In this document: in pieces, positions 1 to 6,851 of the stretch
How positions within the stretch are numbered: the stretch's first letter is position 1
How the letters are laid out: every line of letters begins with the position of its first letter
Assembly (NCBI GenBank): GCA_002315275.1
Contig: DCGN01000134.1
Location: 1-10,971 of the forward strand
DNA from: Clostridiales bacterium UBA1777
GTDB lineage: Bacteria; Bacillota; Clostridia; Oscillospirales; Oscillospiraceae
Direction: 5' to 3'
Length of the DNA: 10,971 nucleotides
The notes under the pieces: model-generated
Seen by the model: only the letters and a program-made list of their open reading frames with translations
Databases searched by the model: none
Told to the model about the DNA's origin: nothing
Program-made: the position numbers and the translations under genes

Positions 1-1210
1 AGAGCGACACGTCCTCCGCCGCCGTCTGTGCGTTGCCGGCATATGAGGGCAGCTGCTTGGCGGGTATGCTCGTGAGCGTTCTCGGCTTCATGGGCGGTCT
101 GCCCGCCGTGAACGCCTCGGCCATGTATACGGGGAAATCCTCAAGACGCTTGACGAGCTCATCAAAGCTCATGTGGAAGCTGTCCTCGCTCATGGCGATG
201 AGGCCTCTGCGCTGAAGCTCCCTTATATCGTCCGTCAGCTGCTTGGCGTATTCTCTCGCTCGCTCTGCGCATCTGCCGGGCTGGTCAAAGATGACAATCG
301 CGTCCTCTGGTATGTAGTCCGCGCCGCAGGCCATCGCGTAGATGACCGGGATATATCTGTCCGCGTCCGCAAGAACAGCCCCGCCTCTGAGCTTTTCCGA
401 GTCACCCTTCAGGGCGGCGGCAAGCGCGGCGGCATTCTCGCTCGTGCGCTTGCGGGCGTATTTATCCGCAAACGTGTCCATCTGGCGGCAGAGCGTCTCT
501 ATCCCGCCGAGTGCCATCGACGGCAGAGCCTCGGCCGCGGGGAGGATCGTGCAGAAGTCTACCTGCTCCGTCCTGCGCTGATCGGCAGTATTGAAGCGGC
601 CCATGCTGTCTATATCGTCGCCCCAGAATTCAATACGCGTCGGCTCTCTGTCTGCAGGCGAGAAAAAGTCGAGTATTCCGCCGCGGCGGGCAAACTGCCC
701 CGGGCCCTCCACCTGCTGAGTCTTCACATATCCGCACCTTACGAGCGCATATTCTATATTGTCTATCGGGTACGAGCCGTTCGCCTCGATCGTAAACGCC
801 GCCTTCAAGAGCGTGTCGGCAGGGATCGTCCTCTGCAGGAGGCCCGAAACGGAGGCCACCGCCGTCTGCACCTCGCCGGAGGCAAGGCCGTACAGCGTGG
901 ATATCCTCTTCTGCTCGCCCTGACGGGACACAGCCTCAACGTTGTAGAACGCAAAATCACGCATCAGAAGCGCGGGCACGTCCTTTTTAAGCATCGAGCG
1001 AAGATCGGCCGCGAAGCTCTCCGCGGCTGTATCGTCGGGACTGATGACGAAGACGGGTCTTTCGCAGCGCTGCGATATCGCGGCGGCCAAATTGGCCCTG
1101 TGAACAGCCGAAAGGCCGGAAACGAGCGCAGGAAGCCCTCCGCTTTCCACGAGACCGGGGAGGGCGGCTGCTTCCTTATTACTGAATATCTGGTCAAATA
1201 ATATATCCAT
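1..1210 (-). CDS. mfd: Transcription-repair coupling factor Mfd, N-terminal part (3' end beyond window)
   Basis: Mfd is the ATP-dependent translocase that removes RNA polymerase stalled at DNA lesions and recruits UvrA for nucleotide excision repair. About 403 codons are visible, roughly the first third of a protein that is usually near 1,150 residues. This part corresponds to the UvrB-like D1a/D2/D1b module and the start of D3. It begins MDILFDQIFSNKEAA. The motif VSRQGEQKRISTLYGL lies near residues 94-109, and the family hallmark RRGGILDFFSPADREPTRIE near 175-194 is followed by FWGDD and FNTADQR. The helicase and RNA polymerase-interacting domains lie beyond base 1. The start at 1210 is fixed by an in-frame TAA at 1220-1222, only three codons upstream. 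The ribosome binding site is poor: GGTGG lies 14 bases away and GGAGG 21. Mfd is divergent from the SPFH operon. Confidence 0.93.
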   Translation of the reverse strand, partial: MDILFDQIFSNKEAAALPGLVESGGLPALVSGLSAVHRANLAAAISQRCERPVFVISPDDTAAESFAADLRSMLKKDVPALLMRDFAFYNVEAVSRQGEQKRISTLYGLASGEVQTAVASVSGLLQRTIPADTLLKAAFTIEANGSYPIDNIEYALVRCGYVKTQQVEGPGQFARRGGILDFFSPADREPTRIEFWGDDIDSMGRFNTADQRRTEQVDFCTILPAAEALPSMALGGIETLCRQMDTFADKYARKRTSENAAALAAALKGDSEKLRGGAVLADADRYIPVIYAMACGADYIPEDAIVIFDQPGRCAERAREYAKQLTDDIRELQRRGLIAMSEDSFHMSFDELVKRLEDFPVYMAEAFTAGRPPMKPRTLTSIPAKQLPSYAGNAQTAAEDVSL

Positions 1211-1218
1211 ACGGAGGG

Positions 1219-1280
1219 ATTATACCACCTTCCTCCGACATTCGCAATCGAATTATAGCCTCGGGCTTAACTTTATTTAA
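1219..1280 (-). promoter_or_regulatory. Two candidate tandem sigma-A promoters for mfd
   Basis: Read on the minus strand there are two perfect TATAAT boxes. The distal one is at 1252-1257, with a weak -35 TTAAAT at 1275-1280 and a 17-base spacer. The proximal one is at 1219-1224, with -35 TTGCGA (4 of 6 consensus bases) at 1242-1247 and again a 17-base spacer. The distal promoter would give a short leader containing GGAGGAAGGTGG. The proximal one would start transcription within a few bases of the mfd ATG. Both are pattern calls and no start site is known. Confidence 0.5.
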
Positions 1281-1292
1281 GCACTCTTAATA

Positions 1293-1321
1293 TTGACGTT
1301 TTTCAATCACAGTGATATTAT
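1293..1321 (+). promoter_or_regulatory. Sigma-A-type promoter of the SPFH operon
   Basis: TTGACG (1293-1298), a 17-base spacer and TATTAT (1316-1321) form a near-consensus housekeeping promoter. The spacing to the strong ribosome binding site AAAGGAGG (1335-1342) and the ATG at 1352 is normal. The leader would be about 25 bases. No ECF-type TGTAAC-N16-CGTC pattern is present here. Confidence 0.7.
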
Positions 1322-1332
1322 TTTGATATCAC
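1312..1332. promoter_or_regulatory. Inverted repeat over the SPFH promoter -10 box, possible operator
   Basis: GTGATAT (1312-1318) and ATATCAC (1326-1332) are perfect inverted 7-base arms around a 7-base centre. The left arm overlaps the -10 box and the right arm covers the expected transcription start. A bound repressor would block initiation, and the transcript would not carry the full hairpin. The 65-residue ribbon-helix-helix protein encoded at 2408 is one candidate ligand, but nothing in the sequence proves the link. In AT-rich DNA a 7-base palindrome can also arise by chance. Confidence 0.35.
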
Positions 1333-1351
1333 ATAAAGGAGGTTTCTTCCT

Positions 1352-2404
1352 ATGAAAGAAAAAGTTCTCAATAACAGAAAAAACGGTTTTCTGATGATGT
1401 TCGTATTCATCGCGCTCTACTGCGGCGCGATCGCGCTTTTGATAATAGGCGGCATCCGCGTTGACGCTAACGAAGCAAACGGGTATACGTACCCCGGCGC
1501 CGCAGCTCTTCTTGCCGTCGGAATCTTTTGGATAAGCCTCGGCTGGATACCCTTTATGGGCCTCAAGGTGCTCAAGCCGCAGGAAGCTCTCGTGCTCACG
1601 CTTTTCGGCAAATACGTCGGCTCGCTCAAGGAGCCCGGCTTCTACTTCGTGAATCCCTTCTGCACGGCCGTTAACCCCGCCGCAGCCACCAAGCTCAGCC
1701 AGAGCGGTGATGTGGATTCCGGCAGCAGCGCTATCCTCTCTGCCGCGCTCAAGGGCGCAAACCCCGCCGCGCAGGCAGCGGAAATGCAGAGCAAAAAGAT
1801 CTCTCTCAAGATCATGACGCTCTCGAACAGCCGCCAGAAGATCAATGACTGCCTCGGCAATCCCATTGAGATAGGCATCGCCGTAATGTGGCGTGTTGTT
1901 GACACGGCAAAGGCCGTTTTCGATGTGGACAACTATAAGGAGTATCTCTCCCTCCAGTGCGACAGCGCGGTGAGAAACATCGTGCGCCTCTATCCCTATG
2001 ACGTAGCCCCCGGCGTTGACACCACCGGCGATGGCATCGCCGATGAGGGCAGCCTCCGCGGCTCGAGCGAGACGGTCGCAAAGCGTATCCGCGATGAAAT
2101 ACAGCTCAAGGTCGAAAACGCCGGCATCGAGATAATCGAAGCCCGCATCACCTACCTCGCATATGCTCCCGAGATAGCCGCCGTTATGCTTCAGCGCCAG
2201 CAGGCCTCCGCCGTTATCGATGCCCGCAAGATGATAGTTGACGGCGCCGTCGGCATGGTAGAGATGGCGCTCAACCGCCTCAACGAGACCGGCATGGTCA
2301 CGCTCGACGAGGAGCGCAAGGCCGCCATGGTATCGAATCTGCTCGTTGTTCTCTGCAGCAACAGAGACGCTCAGCCCGTTGTCAACTCCGGCAGCCTCTA
2401 TTAA
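1352..2404 (+). CDS. SPFH/band-7 domain membrane protein
   Basis: A 350-residue stomatin/flotillin-superfamily protein, expected to form membrane-attached oligomeric scaffolds. Two hydrophobic helices, about 11-35 and 47-71, anchor the N-terminus. The SPFH fold starts near 72 (LKVLKPQEALVLTLFGKYVG, then EPGFYFVNPF). A Gly/Ala/Ser-rich segment at about 105-148 separates the first SPFH strands from the rest (KKISLKIMTLSNSRQKINDC, then GNPIEIGIAVMWRVVDTAKA). The C-terminal half, about 237-312, is charged and helical (ETVAKRIRDEIQLKVENAGI; MLQRQQASAVIDARKMIVDG), typical of the oligomerising part. The start has an ideal AAAGGAGG ribosome binding site 9 bases upstream. It is first in a tight plus-strand operon and only 3 bases from the next gene. 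SPFH family membership is clear. The specific function is unknown: an envelope-stress or membrane-domain role is inference from relatives. Confidence 0.9.
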   Translation: MKEKVLNNRKNGFLMMFVFIALYCGAIALLIIGGIRVDANEANGYTYPGAAALLAVGIFWISLGWIPFMGLKVLKPQEALVLTLFGKYVGSLKEPGFYFVNPFCTAVNPAAATKLSQSGDVDSGSSAILSAALKGANPAAQAAEMQSKKISLKIMTLSNSRQKINDCLGNPIEIGIAVMWRVVDTAKAVFDVDNYKEYLSLQCDSAVRNIVRLYPYDVAPGVDTTGDGIADEGSLRGSSETVAKRIRDEIQLKVENAGIEIIEARITYLAYAPEIAAVMLQRQQASAVIDARKMIVDGAVGMVEMALNRLNETGMVTLDEERKAAMVSNLLVVLCSNRDAQPVVNSGSLY

Positions 2405-2407
2405 GCC

Positions 2408-2605
2408 ATGGCAGAGGATAAAAAACAGATACCGCTGCGCCTTTCTCCGAAGCTGTATAACGCGATAGCTGCGTGGGCAGAGGATGATTTTCGCTCCGTC
2501 AACGGGCAGATCGAGTATCTGTTGACCGAGTGCGTGCGCCAGCGAAAGAAAAACGGAAAATACGTGTCGGATACTATAGACGAGCCTATAGAATTGGAGA
2601 TATAA
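2408..2605 (+). CDS. Small ribbon-helix-helix (Arc-like) protein
   Basis: A 65-residue protein with an Arc/MetJ-type pattern: a short polar strand KKQIPLRLSP (5-14), helix LYNAIAAWAEDDFR, a turn with SVNGQ, and a second helix IEYLLTECVRQRKK. Ribbon-helix-helix proteins bind DNA as dimers through the paired strands, often as repressors or antitoxins. No toxin gene is adjacent, so an antitoxin role is not supported. Translation is probably coupled to the SPFH gene: only 3 bases separate the stop and start codons, and there is no recognisable ribosome binding site of its own. The acidic tail (DTIDEPIELEI) is not part of the fold. It could be an autoregulator of this operon or an adaptor of the SPFH protein. 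Both are inference. Confidence 0.75.
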   Translation: MAEDKKQIPLRLSPKLYNAIAAWAEDDFRSVNGQIEYLLTECVRQRKKNGKYVSDTIDEPIELEI

Positions 2606-2612
2606 TAAGGAC

Positions 2613-2936
2613 ATGAGAAAATCGACTTATGTTATCATCGCCATTATCCTTATCAACTTTATCCTTTCTGCGGTATTCATCCCGCTTTTCCCGTCCGAGA
2701 TCCCCACGAAATTTGACTTTCACGGCAATGTGACGAGTTACGGCAGCAGGCTCACCATGCTTCTCATGCCCGTGTCGATACTGCTGTGCGGTGCTGTCGC
2801 TGCGGCAGTCATCGAGAAGAACGGAACTGTCAGCGAAAAGGATAAACGGCTCGCGGCGATCGTCGTAGTCATCACCATGCTCCTTCTGACTGCGAATAAC
2901 GTCGGAATATTGCTCAAAACATACAATATGCTCTGA
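2613..2936 (+). CDS. DUF1648-domain small membrane protein
   Basis: A 107-residue integral membrane protein with three predicted helices (about 4-25, 50-70 and 83-105). The loop after helix 1 carries the DUF1648 signature: P-x-x-P-x-x-F-D-x-H-G, then SYGSR. DUF1648 is the N-terminal domain of SdpI-type proteins, which in Bacillus subtilis give immunity to the SdpC toxin, but many stand-alone members have no assigned role. This one lacks the longer C-terminal SdpI part. Its AAGGA motif sits only one base from the ATG, so translation probably depends on the preceding gene. It directly precedes an ABC transporter pair, 12 bases away, which suggests an accessory or sensory subunit of that exporter. 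That is inference. Confidence 0.78.
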   Translation: MRKSTYVIIAIILINFILSAVFIPLFPSEIPTKFDFHGNVTSYGSRLTMLLMPVSILLCGAVAAAVIEKNGTVSEKDKRLAAIVVVITMLLLTANNVGILLKTYNML

Positions 2937-2948
2937 GGAGGAATTTTT

Positions 2949-3656
2949 ATGCTTTACATCAACGGTCTTACCAAGACCTTCGGAGACAAGGTCGCCGTAG
3001 ACGATCTTTCGCTCCACATCGCCCCAGGCGAGATCTACGGCTTCATCGGCCATAACGGCGCCGGCAAGACCACGACGCTCAGATCCGTAGTCGGCATACA
3101 GCAGTTCGACAAGGGCGAAATACTCATAGACGGCACCTCTATCACGGCCGACCCGCTCAAATGCAAAAAAGAGCTGGCATACATACCCGACAACCCCGAT
3201 CTCTATGCATTCATGACCGGCATAAAATATCTCAACTTCGTGGCTGACATTTACGGCGTCCCCGCGGACGTAAGACAGAAGCGCATCCGCGAATATGCCG
3301 ACCGCTTCGAGCTGACGAAGTCGCTCGGCGATCCTATCGCAACATACTCCCACGGCATGAAGCAGAAGCTCGCCATTATCTCCGCATGGCTCCACGAGCC
3401 AAAGCTCATCATCATGGACGAGCCCTTCGTCGGTCTTGACCCGAAGGCCTCCCATCTGCTCAAAGGGATGATGCGCGAGCTGTGCGACAGAGGCGGCGCG
3501 ATATTCTTCTCCACACACGTTCTCGACGTTGCCGAAAAGCTCTGCGACAAGATCGCAATTATCAAGCAGGGCCGCCTCATCCGCTCCGGCACCATGGAGG
3601 AGGTAAAGGGTGATGACAGCCTTGAAGAGGTGTTCCTTGAGCTGGAGGAAGAATAA
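2949..3656 (+). CDS. ABC transporter ATP-binding protein (ABC-2/exporter type)
   Basis: A 235-residue nucleotide-binding subunit that should drive the permease encoded next. All ATPase motifs are present: Walker A GHNGAGKT at 34-41, a Q-loop region YIPDNPDLY at 78-86 with Asp-Asn instead of Gln (common in exporter-type ATPases), a variant signature YSHGMKQK at 133-140 in place of LSGGQ, Walker B LIIMDE at 153-158, D-loop GLDP, and switch His190 in STH. The strong ribosome binding site GAGGAGG overlaps the stop of the preceding gene, 8 bases from the ATG. It shares one base with the permease start (TAATG), so the two are coupled. The substrate is unknown. The class includes exporters of drugs, peptides and lipids and envelope-stress transporters. 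Confidence 0.93.
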   Translation: MLYINGLTKTFGDKVAVDDLSLHIAPGEIYGFIGHNGAGKTTTLRSVVGIQQFDKGEILIDGTSITADPLKCKKELAYIPDNPDLYAFMTGIKYLNFVADIYGVPADVRQKRIREYADRFELTKSLGDPIATYSHGMKQKLAIISAWLHEPKLIIMDEPFVGLDPKASHLLKGMMRELCDRGGAIFFSTHVLDVAEKLCDKIAIIKQGRLIRSGTMEEVKGDDSLEEVFLELEEE

Positions 3657-5254
3657 TGCTGAAGCTACTGGTTAAGAAACAGCTCATGGAAGTATTCAAG
3701 GGCTACTTCTATGACTTTAAAAAGAACAAAAAGCGCTCCAAAGCAGGCGTAATAGGCTGGTTCATCTTCTTCGCCGTTATCATGATAGGCGTGCTCGGCG
3801 GTATGTTCGCGGGAATGTCGTCAATGCTGTGCAGCGGCATCGTTTCCGCCGGAATGGATTGGCTGTACTTTGTGATCATGGGGCTGATGTCCGCGTTTCT
3901 CGGTCTGTTCGGCAGCGTGTTCAACACATATGCCGGCCTCTACCGCGCGCAGGACAATGACCTTCTGCTCTCGATGCCTATCCCAGTGAAGTACATAATC
4001 GCGTCGAGACTTCTCAACGTATATATCCTCGATGTCATGTACTCCGCAGTCGTCATTATACCCGCGATAATTGTCTACTGGATAACCGCTCCCGTCACCG
4101 CAGTAAAGGTCATCGGCGGCATTGCGCTGATGCTTATAATATCGTTCATCGTGATGGTGCTTTGCTGTGCGCTCGGCTGGTTCGTCGCAAAGGCAAGCGG
4201 CAAGCTCAAGAACAAGAGCCTCGTGACCGTTCTGCTCTCGCTCGCCGGAATCGCGCTTTACTACCTGCTGTACTTCAAGGCGATGGATCTCATTAATGAT
4301 CTCGTTGCCAATGCCGCTGCTTACGGCGAGCAGATAAAGGGCGCGGCCTACGGGCTCTACCTCTTCGGCCGCATCGGTCAGGGCGATATGGAGGCAGCGG
4401 GAATATTCGCAGTTGTCTCCGTTGCGCTCCTTGTTGTCACTATACGCATCCTCGTCCGCGGCTTTATCGGCATAGCAACTGCTTCCGACAACGTCTCCAA
4501 GCACGAATACCGCGAAAAAGCAGTAGCTCAGAAGAGTCAGTTTGCCGCCGTTCTCGGGAAGGAGTTCAAGCGCTTCACCTCGAGCGCAACATATATGCTC
4601 AACAGCGGATTGGGCCTGCTGATGATCCCCATTGCGGGTGTACTCATTCTAATAAAGGGGAACGAATTCTTCTCTGCGCTTGAAAACGTGCTTGCAGACC
4701 ATCCCGGCAGCGGAGCAATTATCCTCTGCGGCGCGATGCTCGTTGCCTCTTCGATGAACATGATGGCGGCCTCCGCTGTATCCCTTGAGGGTAAGAATCT
4801 CTGGATAGTCCGCTCCCTCCCGATAGATTCCAAGCTCATTCTCCGCGCAAAGTACTGCGTTCAGCTAATCCTCACGTCTCTGCCGATGCTGTTCTGCTCA
4901 ATCTGCGCCGCGATCATTATTCCCGAGAGCCTCATCACGAAGCTTCTGTTCGTCGCTGCCTCCGTACTCTGCACGGTGTTTGCCGCCGTGGGTGAGCTTG
5001 TCATCAATATCAAGCTGCCGAACCTCACATGGACAAACGAAATGGCCGTTATCAAGCAGAGCGGTGCCGTCGCTATTACTCTGTTCGGCGGCTTTGTCTA
5101 TGCTGCGATAATCGTAGTTCTCTATCTGTTCGTCGCATGGCCTATCGGGCTCACGCTCTATCTCGCCATAATTTCAGCCGTTCAGATAGTTTTCACCGTT
5201 CTGCTCATGAGGTGGGTCGACACCAAGGGCGTTAAGGCGTTCGAGGCGCTGTAA
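3656..5254 (+). CDS. ABC transporter permease, about 12 transmembrane helices
   Basis: A 532-residue membrane protein and the partner of the preceding ATPase. A basic cytoplasmic N-terminus (KKNKKRSK near residues 23-30) is followed by about twelve hydrophobic helices in two sets of six. The two sets are joined by a polar stretch near residues 275-300 (TASDNVSKHEYREKAVAQKS), then KEFKRF. The two-half design and the LYRAQDNDLLLSMPIP segment (coupling-helix-like, near 93-108) fit clostridial ABC-2-like exporter permeases that are longer than the usual one-set type. A related LWIVRSLPI segment opens the second half, consistent with internal duplication. The start codon overlaps the previous stop by one base. 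No substrate can be read from the sequence. The gap to the next gene is 30 bases. Confidence 0.87.
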   Translation: MLKLLVKKQLMEVFKGYFYDFKKNKKRSKAGVIGWFIFFAVIMIGVLGGMFAGMSSMLCSGIVSAGMDWLYFVIMGLMSAFLGLFGSVFNTYAGLYRAQDNDLLLSMPIPVKYIIASRLLNVYILDVMYSAVVIIPAIIVYWITAPVTAVKVIGGIALMLIISFIVMVLCCALGWFVAKASGKLKNKSLVTVLLSLAGIALYYLLYFKAMDLINDLVANAAAYGEQIKGAAYGLYLFGRIGQGDMEAAGIFAVVSVALLVVTIRILVRGFIGIATASDNVSKHEYREKAVAQKSQFAAVLGKEFKRFTSSATYMLNSGLGLLMIPIAGVLILIKGNEFFSALENVLADHPGSGAIILCGAMLVASSMNMMAASAVSLEGKNLWIVRSLPIDSKLILRAKYCVQLILTSLPMLFCSICAAIIIPESLITKLLFVAASVLCTVFAAVGELVINIKLPNLTWTNEMAVIKQSGAVAITLFGGFVYAAIIVVLYLFVAWPIGLTLYLAIISAVQIVFTVLLMRWVDTKGVKAFEAL

Positions 5255-5284
5255 GTTTACATAATCCAAGGAGGGGGCTCCGCA

Positions 5285-6028
5285 ATGAACGCCATTCTTG
5301 CAAAGCAATTCGCCGAGGACTATTGCTGCACCGCAGCACAGGTCCTCGACAGCGACAATCATTTTACAACCTATACTCCGCTCAGCGGGCGCAGGCGCTT
5401 CAACGGTGCCGATGAATGTCCTCTTAAGCTCGCTGTCATCAACGGCAAGCTCCTCTGCACCGGCAGGGATGATATCGTTGCCGCCGTCAGGGAAAAATAC
5501 GGCAAGGCAAGCGGCGAGTGGTTCATGGAAGCGGGCCCCCTCGTAAGTCTCAGCGCGTTTCTTGCGAAGTTCGGCTGCCGCATCGCCCAGATGCACCCGT
5601 TTTACACCGCAAGCGTGAAAACGGAGGTCGATACCCGCGGCTACGAGATAGTCCGTTACGATGCAGGAAGCATAAATCAGTTTGAGACCGATGAACGCTT
5701 TGACGAAGCGTTCTGCTTCGACGAGGCCGCGCCCGATGTTTTCGGCGCTGCAGCGATGAAGAACGGAGAGATACTCGCCATGGCCGGTGCTTCTCAGGAC
5801 AGCCCTTATATGTGGCAGATAGGCATAAACACGGTGGACGGCCATGAGGGCAAGGGTCTCGGCACGATGCTCGTAGCCATCGTGAAGAACGAGGCGCTTG
5901 ACAGAGGCTTTCTCCCCTATTACGGCACAGCCGTATCGCACATCGCATCTCAGCGCGTAGCTCTGAAGGCCGGCTTTCTGCCGATATGGACGGAGCTGAC
6001 GACAAAGCCTATACCGGAGGAGCAATGA
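5285..6028 (+). CDS. GNAT-family N-acetyltransferase
   Basis: A 247-residue protein. The C-terminal half (about 120-240) is the GNAT fold. Strand 4 and the acetyl-CoA pyrophosphate loop are visible as WQIGINTVDGHEGKGLGTML (residues 177-196, with the H-E-G-K-G-L-G loop). They are followed by VAIVKNEALDRG and the late motif TAVSHIASQRVALKAGF, typical of GNAT motif B. The N-terminal ~110 residues are an unassigned extension seen in larger clostridial members. The acceptor substrate is unknown. The start has a strong AAGGAGG ribosome binding site 10 bases upstream. It ends one base before the DNA-repair gene and probably belongs to the same transcript as the ABC genes. In Bacillus subtilis a GNAT protein (YuaI) also shares an operon with an SPFH protein (FloT), an interesting parallel. 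Confidence 0.87.
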   Translation: MNAILAKQFAEDYCCTAAQVLDSDNHFTTYTPLSGRRRFNGADECPLKLAVINGKLLCTGRDDIVAAVREKYGKASGEWFMEAGPLVSLSAFLAKFGCRIAQMHPFYTASVKTEVDTRGYEIVRYDAGSINQFETDERFDEAFCFDEAAPDVFGAAAMKNGEILAMAGASQDSPYMWQIGINTVDGHEGKGLGTMLVAIVKNEALDRGFLPYYGTAVSHIASQRVALKAGFLPIWTELTTKPIPEEQ

Positions 6029-6029
6029 C

Positions 6030-6704
6030 ATGACAGATATTCAAGAGCGCCTTTTCGCTGCTGCCGACAGAGAATACGCCGAGTTTCAGGCAAAGCTTGC
6101 ACCGACTATCGTAAAGAGCATGTTCATCGGCGTGCGTCTCCCCGCGCTGAGGGAGCTTGCAAAGCAGTTTGCAAAGGAGGATGCCTGCGCGGAGTTTCTT
6201 AACACGCTCCCGCATGAGTATTACGATGAAAACCTGCTCCATGCGGTGCTTCTCTGCAATACAAAAAAATACGATGTGTGCCTCCCGCTTGTTGAAAAAT
6301 TCCTCCCGTACGTTGATAACTGGGCGGTATGTGACACTTTAAGACCCAACATCTTCAAAAAGCACAAGCAGGATATGCTCCCTCACGCGCTTCGCTGGAT
6401 GAAGTCCTCCGAAACCTACACATGCCGCTTCGGCATCGACATGCTGATGACGCATTTTCTCGATGAGGACTTTTCTCCCGAGTATCTTGACGCGGTCGCC
6501 GCCTGCACGGGCGATGAATACTATGTGAAAATGATGGTGGCATGGTACTTTGCAACGGCGCTTGCCAAGCAATGGGACGATACCGTGCCATACATTGAAA
6601 AGCACGTCCTCGCCGACTGGACGCACCGCAAGACCATTCAAAAGGCCTGCGAGAGCTTCCGCGTGTCGGATGAGCACAAGGAATATCTGAAGCGCTTCAG
6701 ATAA
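6030..6704 (+). CDS. DNA alkylation repair protein, AlkD-like HEAT-repeat glycosylase
   Basis: A 224-residue all-helical protein of the AlkC/AlkD superfamily, which excises N3- and N7-alkylated purines without base flipping. The catalytic landmark is present: VDNWAVCD with Trp98 and Asp102, the same W-x3-D spacing as Trp109/Asp113 of Bacillus cereus AlkD. A further Trp172 (VKMMVAWYFA) is in the position expected for the third aromatic of the DNA cleft. Helical repeats run through the whole length (LPALRELAKQFAKE; LPHALRWMKSSETYTCRFGI; HRKTIQKACESFRVS). Length is normal for the family. CGGAGGAG lies 7 bases upstream of the ATG, and the gene follows the GNAT stop by one base. An intrinsic terminator follows at once, so this is the last gene of the operon. 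Confidence 0.88.
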   Translation: MTDIQERLFAAADREYAEFQAKLAPTIVKSMFIGVRLPALRELAKQFAKEDACAEFLNTLPHEYYDENLLHAVLLCNTKKYDVCLPLVEKFLPYVDNWAVCDTLRPNIFKKHKQDMLPHALRWMKSSETYTCRFGIDMLMTHFLDEDFSPEYLDAVAACTGDEYYVKMMVAWYFATALAKQWDDTVPYIEKHVLADWTHRKTIQKACESFRVSDEHKEYLKRFR

Positions 6705-6713
6705 AAACCGATA

Positions 6714-6748
6714 ATATGCCCTGCCTCACGGTGGCGGCATATTTTTTT
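6714..6748 (+). terminator. Intrinsic terminator of the SPFH-alkD operon
   Basis: Arms ATATGCC (6714-6720) and GGCATAT (6736-6742) pair, with a possible short inner GCC/GGC stem. They are followed by seven T residues (6742-6748), and the stem begins 10 bases after the stop codon. The last T is also the first base of the ECF promoter -35 element of the next cluster. Confidence 0.85.
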
Positions 6749-6773
6749 GTAACGAAACTCTTTCTCCCTCGTC
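6748..6773 (+). promoter_or_regulatory. ECF-type promoter of the sigma factor operon
   Basis: TGTAAC (6748-6753), exactly 16 bases, then CGTC (6770-6773) followed by TAA. This is the classic ECF sigma promoter layout (TGAAAC/TGTAAC-N16-CGTC) known from SigM, SigX and SigW of Bacillus. Placed just upstream of an ECF sigma gene, it indicates positive autoregulation. Transcription would start near 6780, leaving about 25 bases before the ribosome binding site and the likely start region. No good sigma-A promoter is seen in this gap. Confidence 0.78.
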
Positions 6774-6795
6774 TAACCGATGAAGCGAACAGAAG

Positions 6796-6804
6796 GGCGG
6801 TGAT
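6796..6804 (+). promoter_or_regulatory. Strong ribosome binding site pointing to an upstream sigma start
   Basis: GGCGGTGAT differs by one base from GGAGGTGAT, the near-full complement of the 16S rRNA 3' end. From GGCGG (ending 6800) the normal 6-9 base spacing leads to codons TTT (6807) or ACG (6810) in the sigma frame, neither of them a usual start. It is 51 bases from the ATG at 6852, too far to serve it. Confidence 0.65.
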
Positions 6805-6851
6805 ATTTTACGGATAACGGGCTATGCGAAAAGCTGTACAGAGCGTACTAT

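Noticed and set aside
173..1201. 342-codon open frame on the plus strand
   Set aside because: It lies wholly opposite mfd, has an Arg-rich product without family features, and the minus-strand frame gives clear Mfd motifs.
1261..1351. ECF-type promoter before the SPFH operon
   Set aside because: No TGTAAC/TGAAAC with CGTC at 15-17 bases is present. The sequence fits a sigma-A promoter instead.
1307..2614. 435-codon open frame on the minus strand
   Set aside because: Antisense to the SPFH and ribbon-helix-helix genes. Both plus-strand products have recognisable domains and good translation signals, while this product has none.
2586..3518. 310-codon minus-strand frame
   Set aside because: Shadow of the DUF1648 and ABC ATPase genes caused by codon bias. 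It is His/Asp/Arg-rich with no domain.
5174..6031. 285-codon minus-strand frame
   Set aside because: Opposite the GNAT gene, whose acetyl-CoA loop is clear. No ribosome binding site or family signature.
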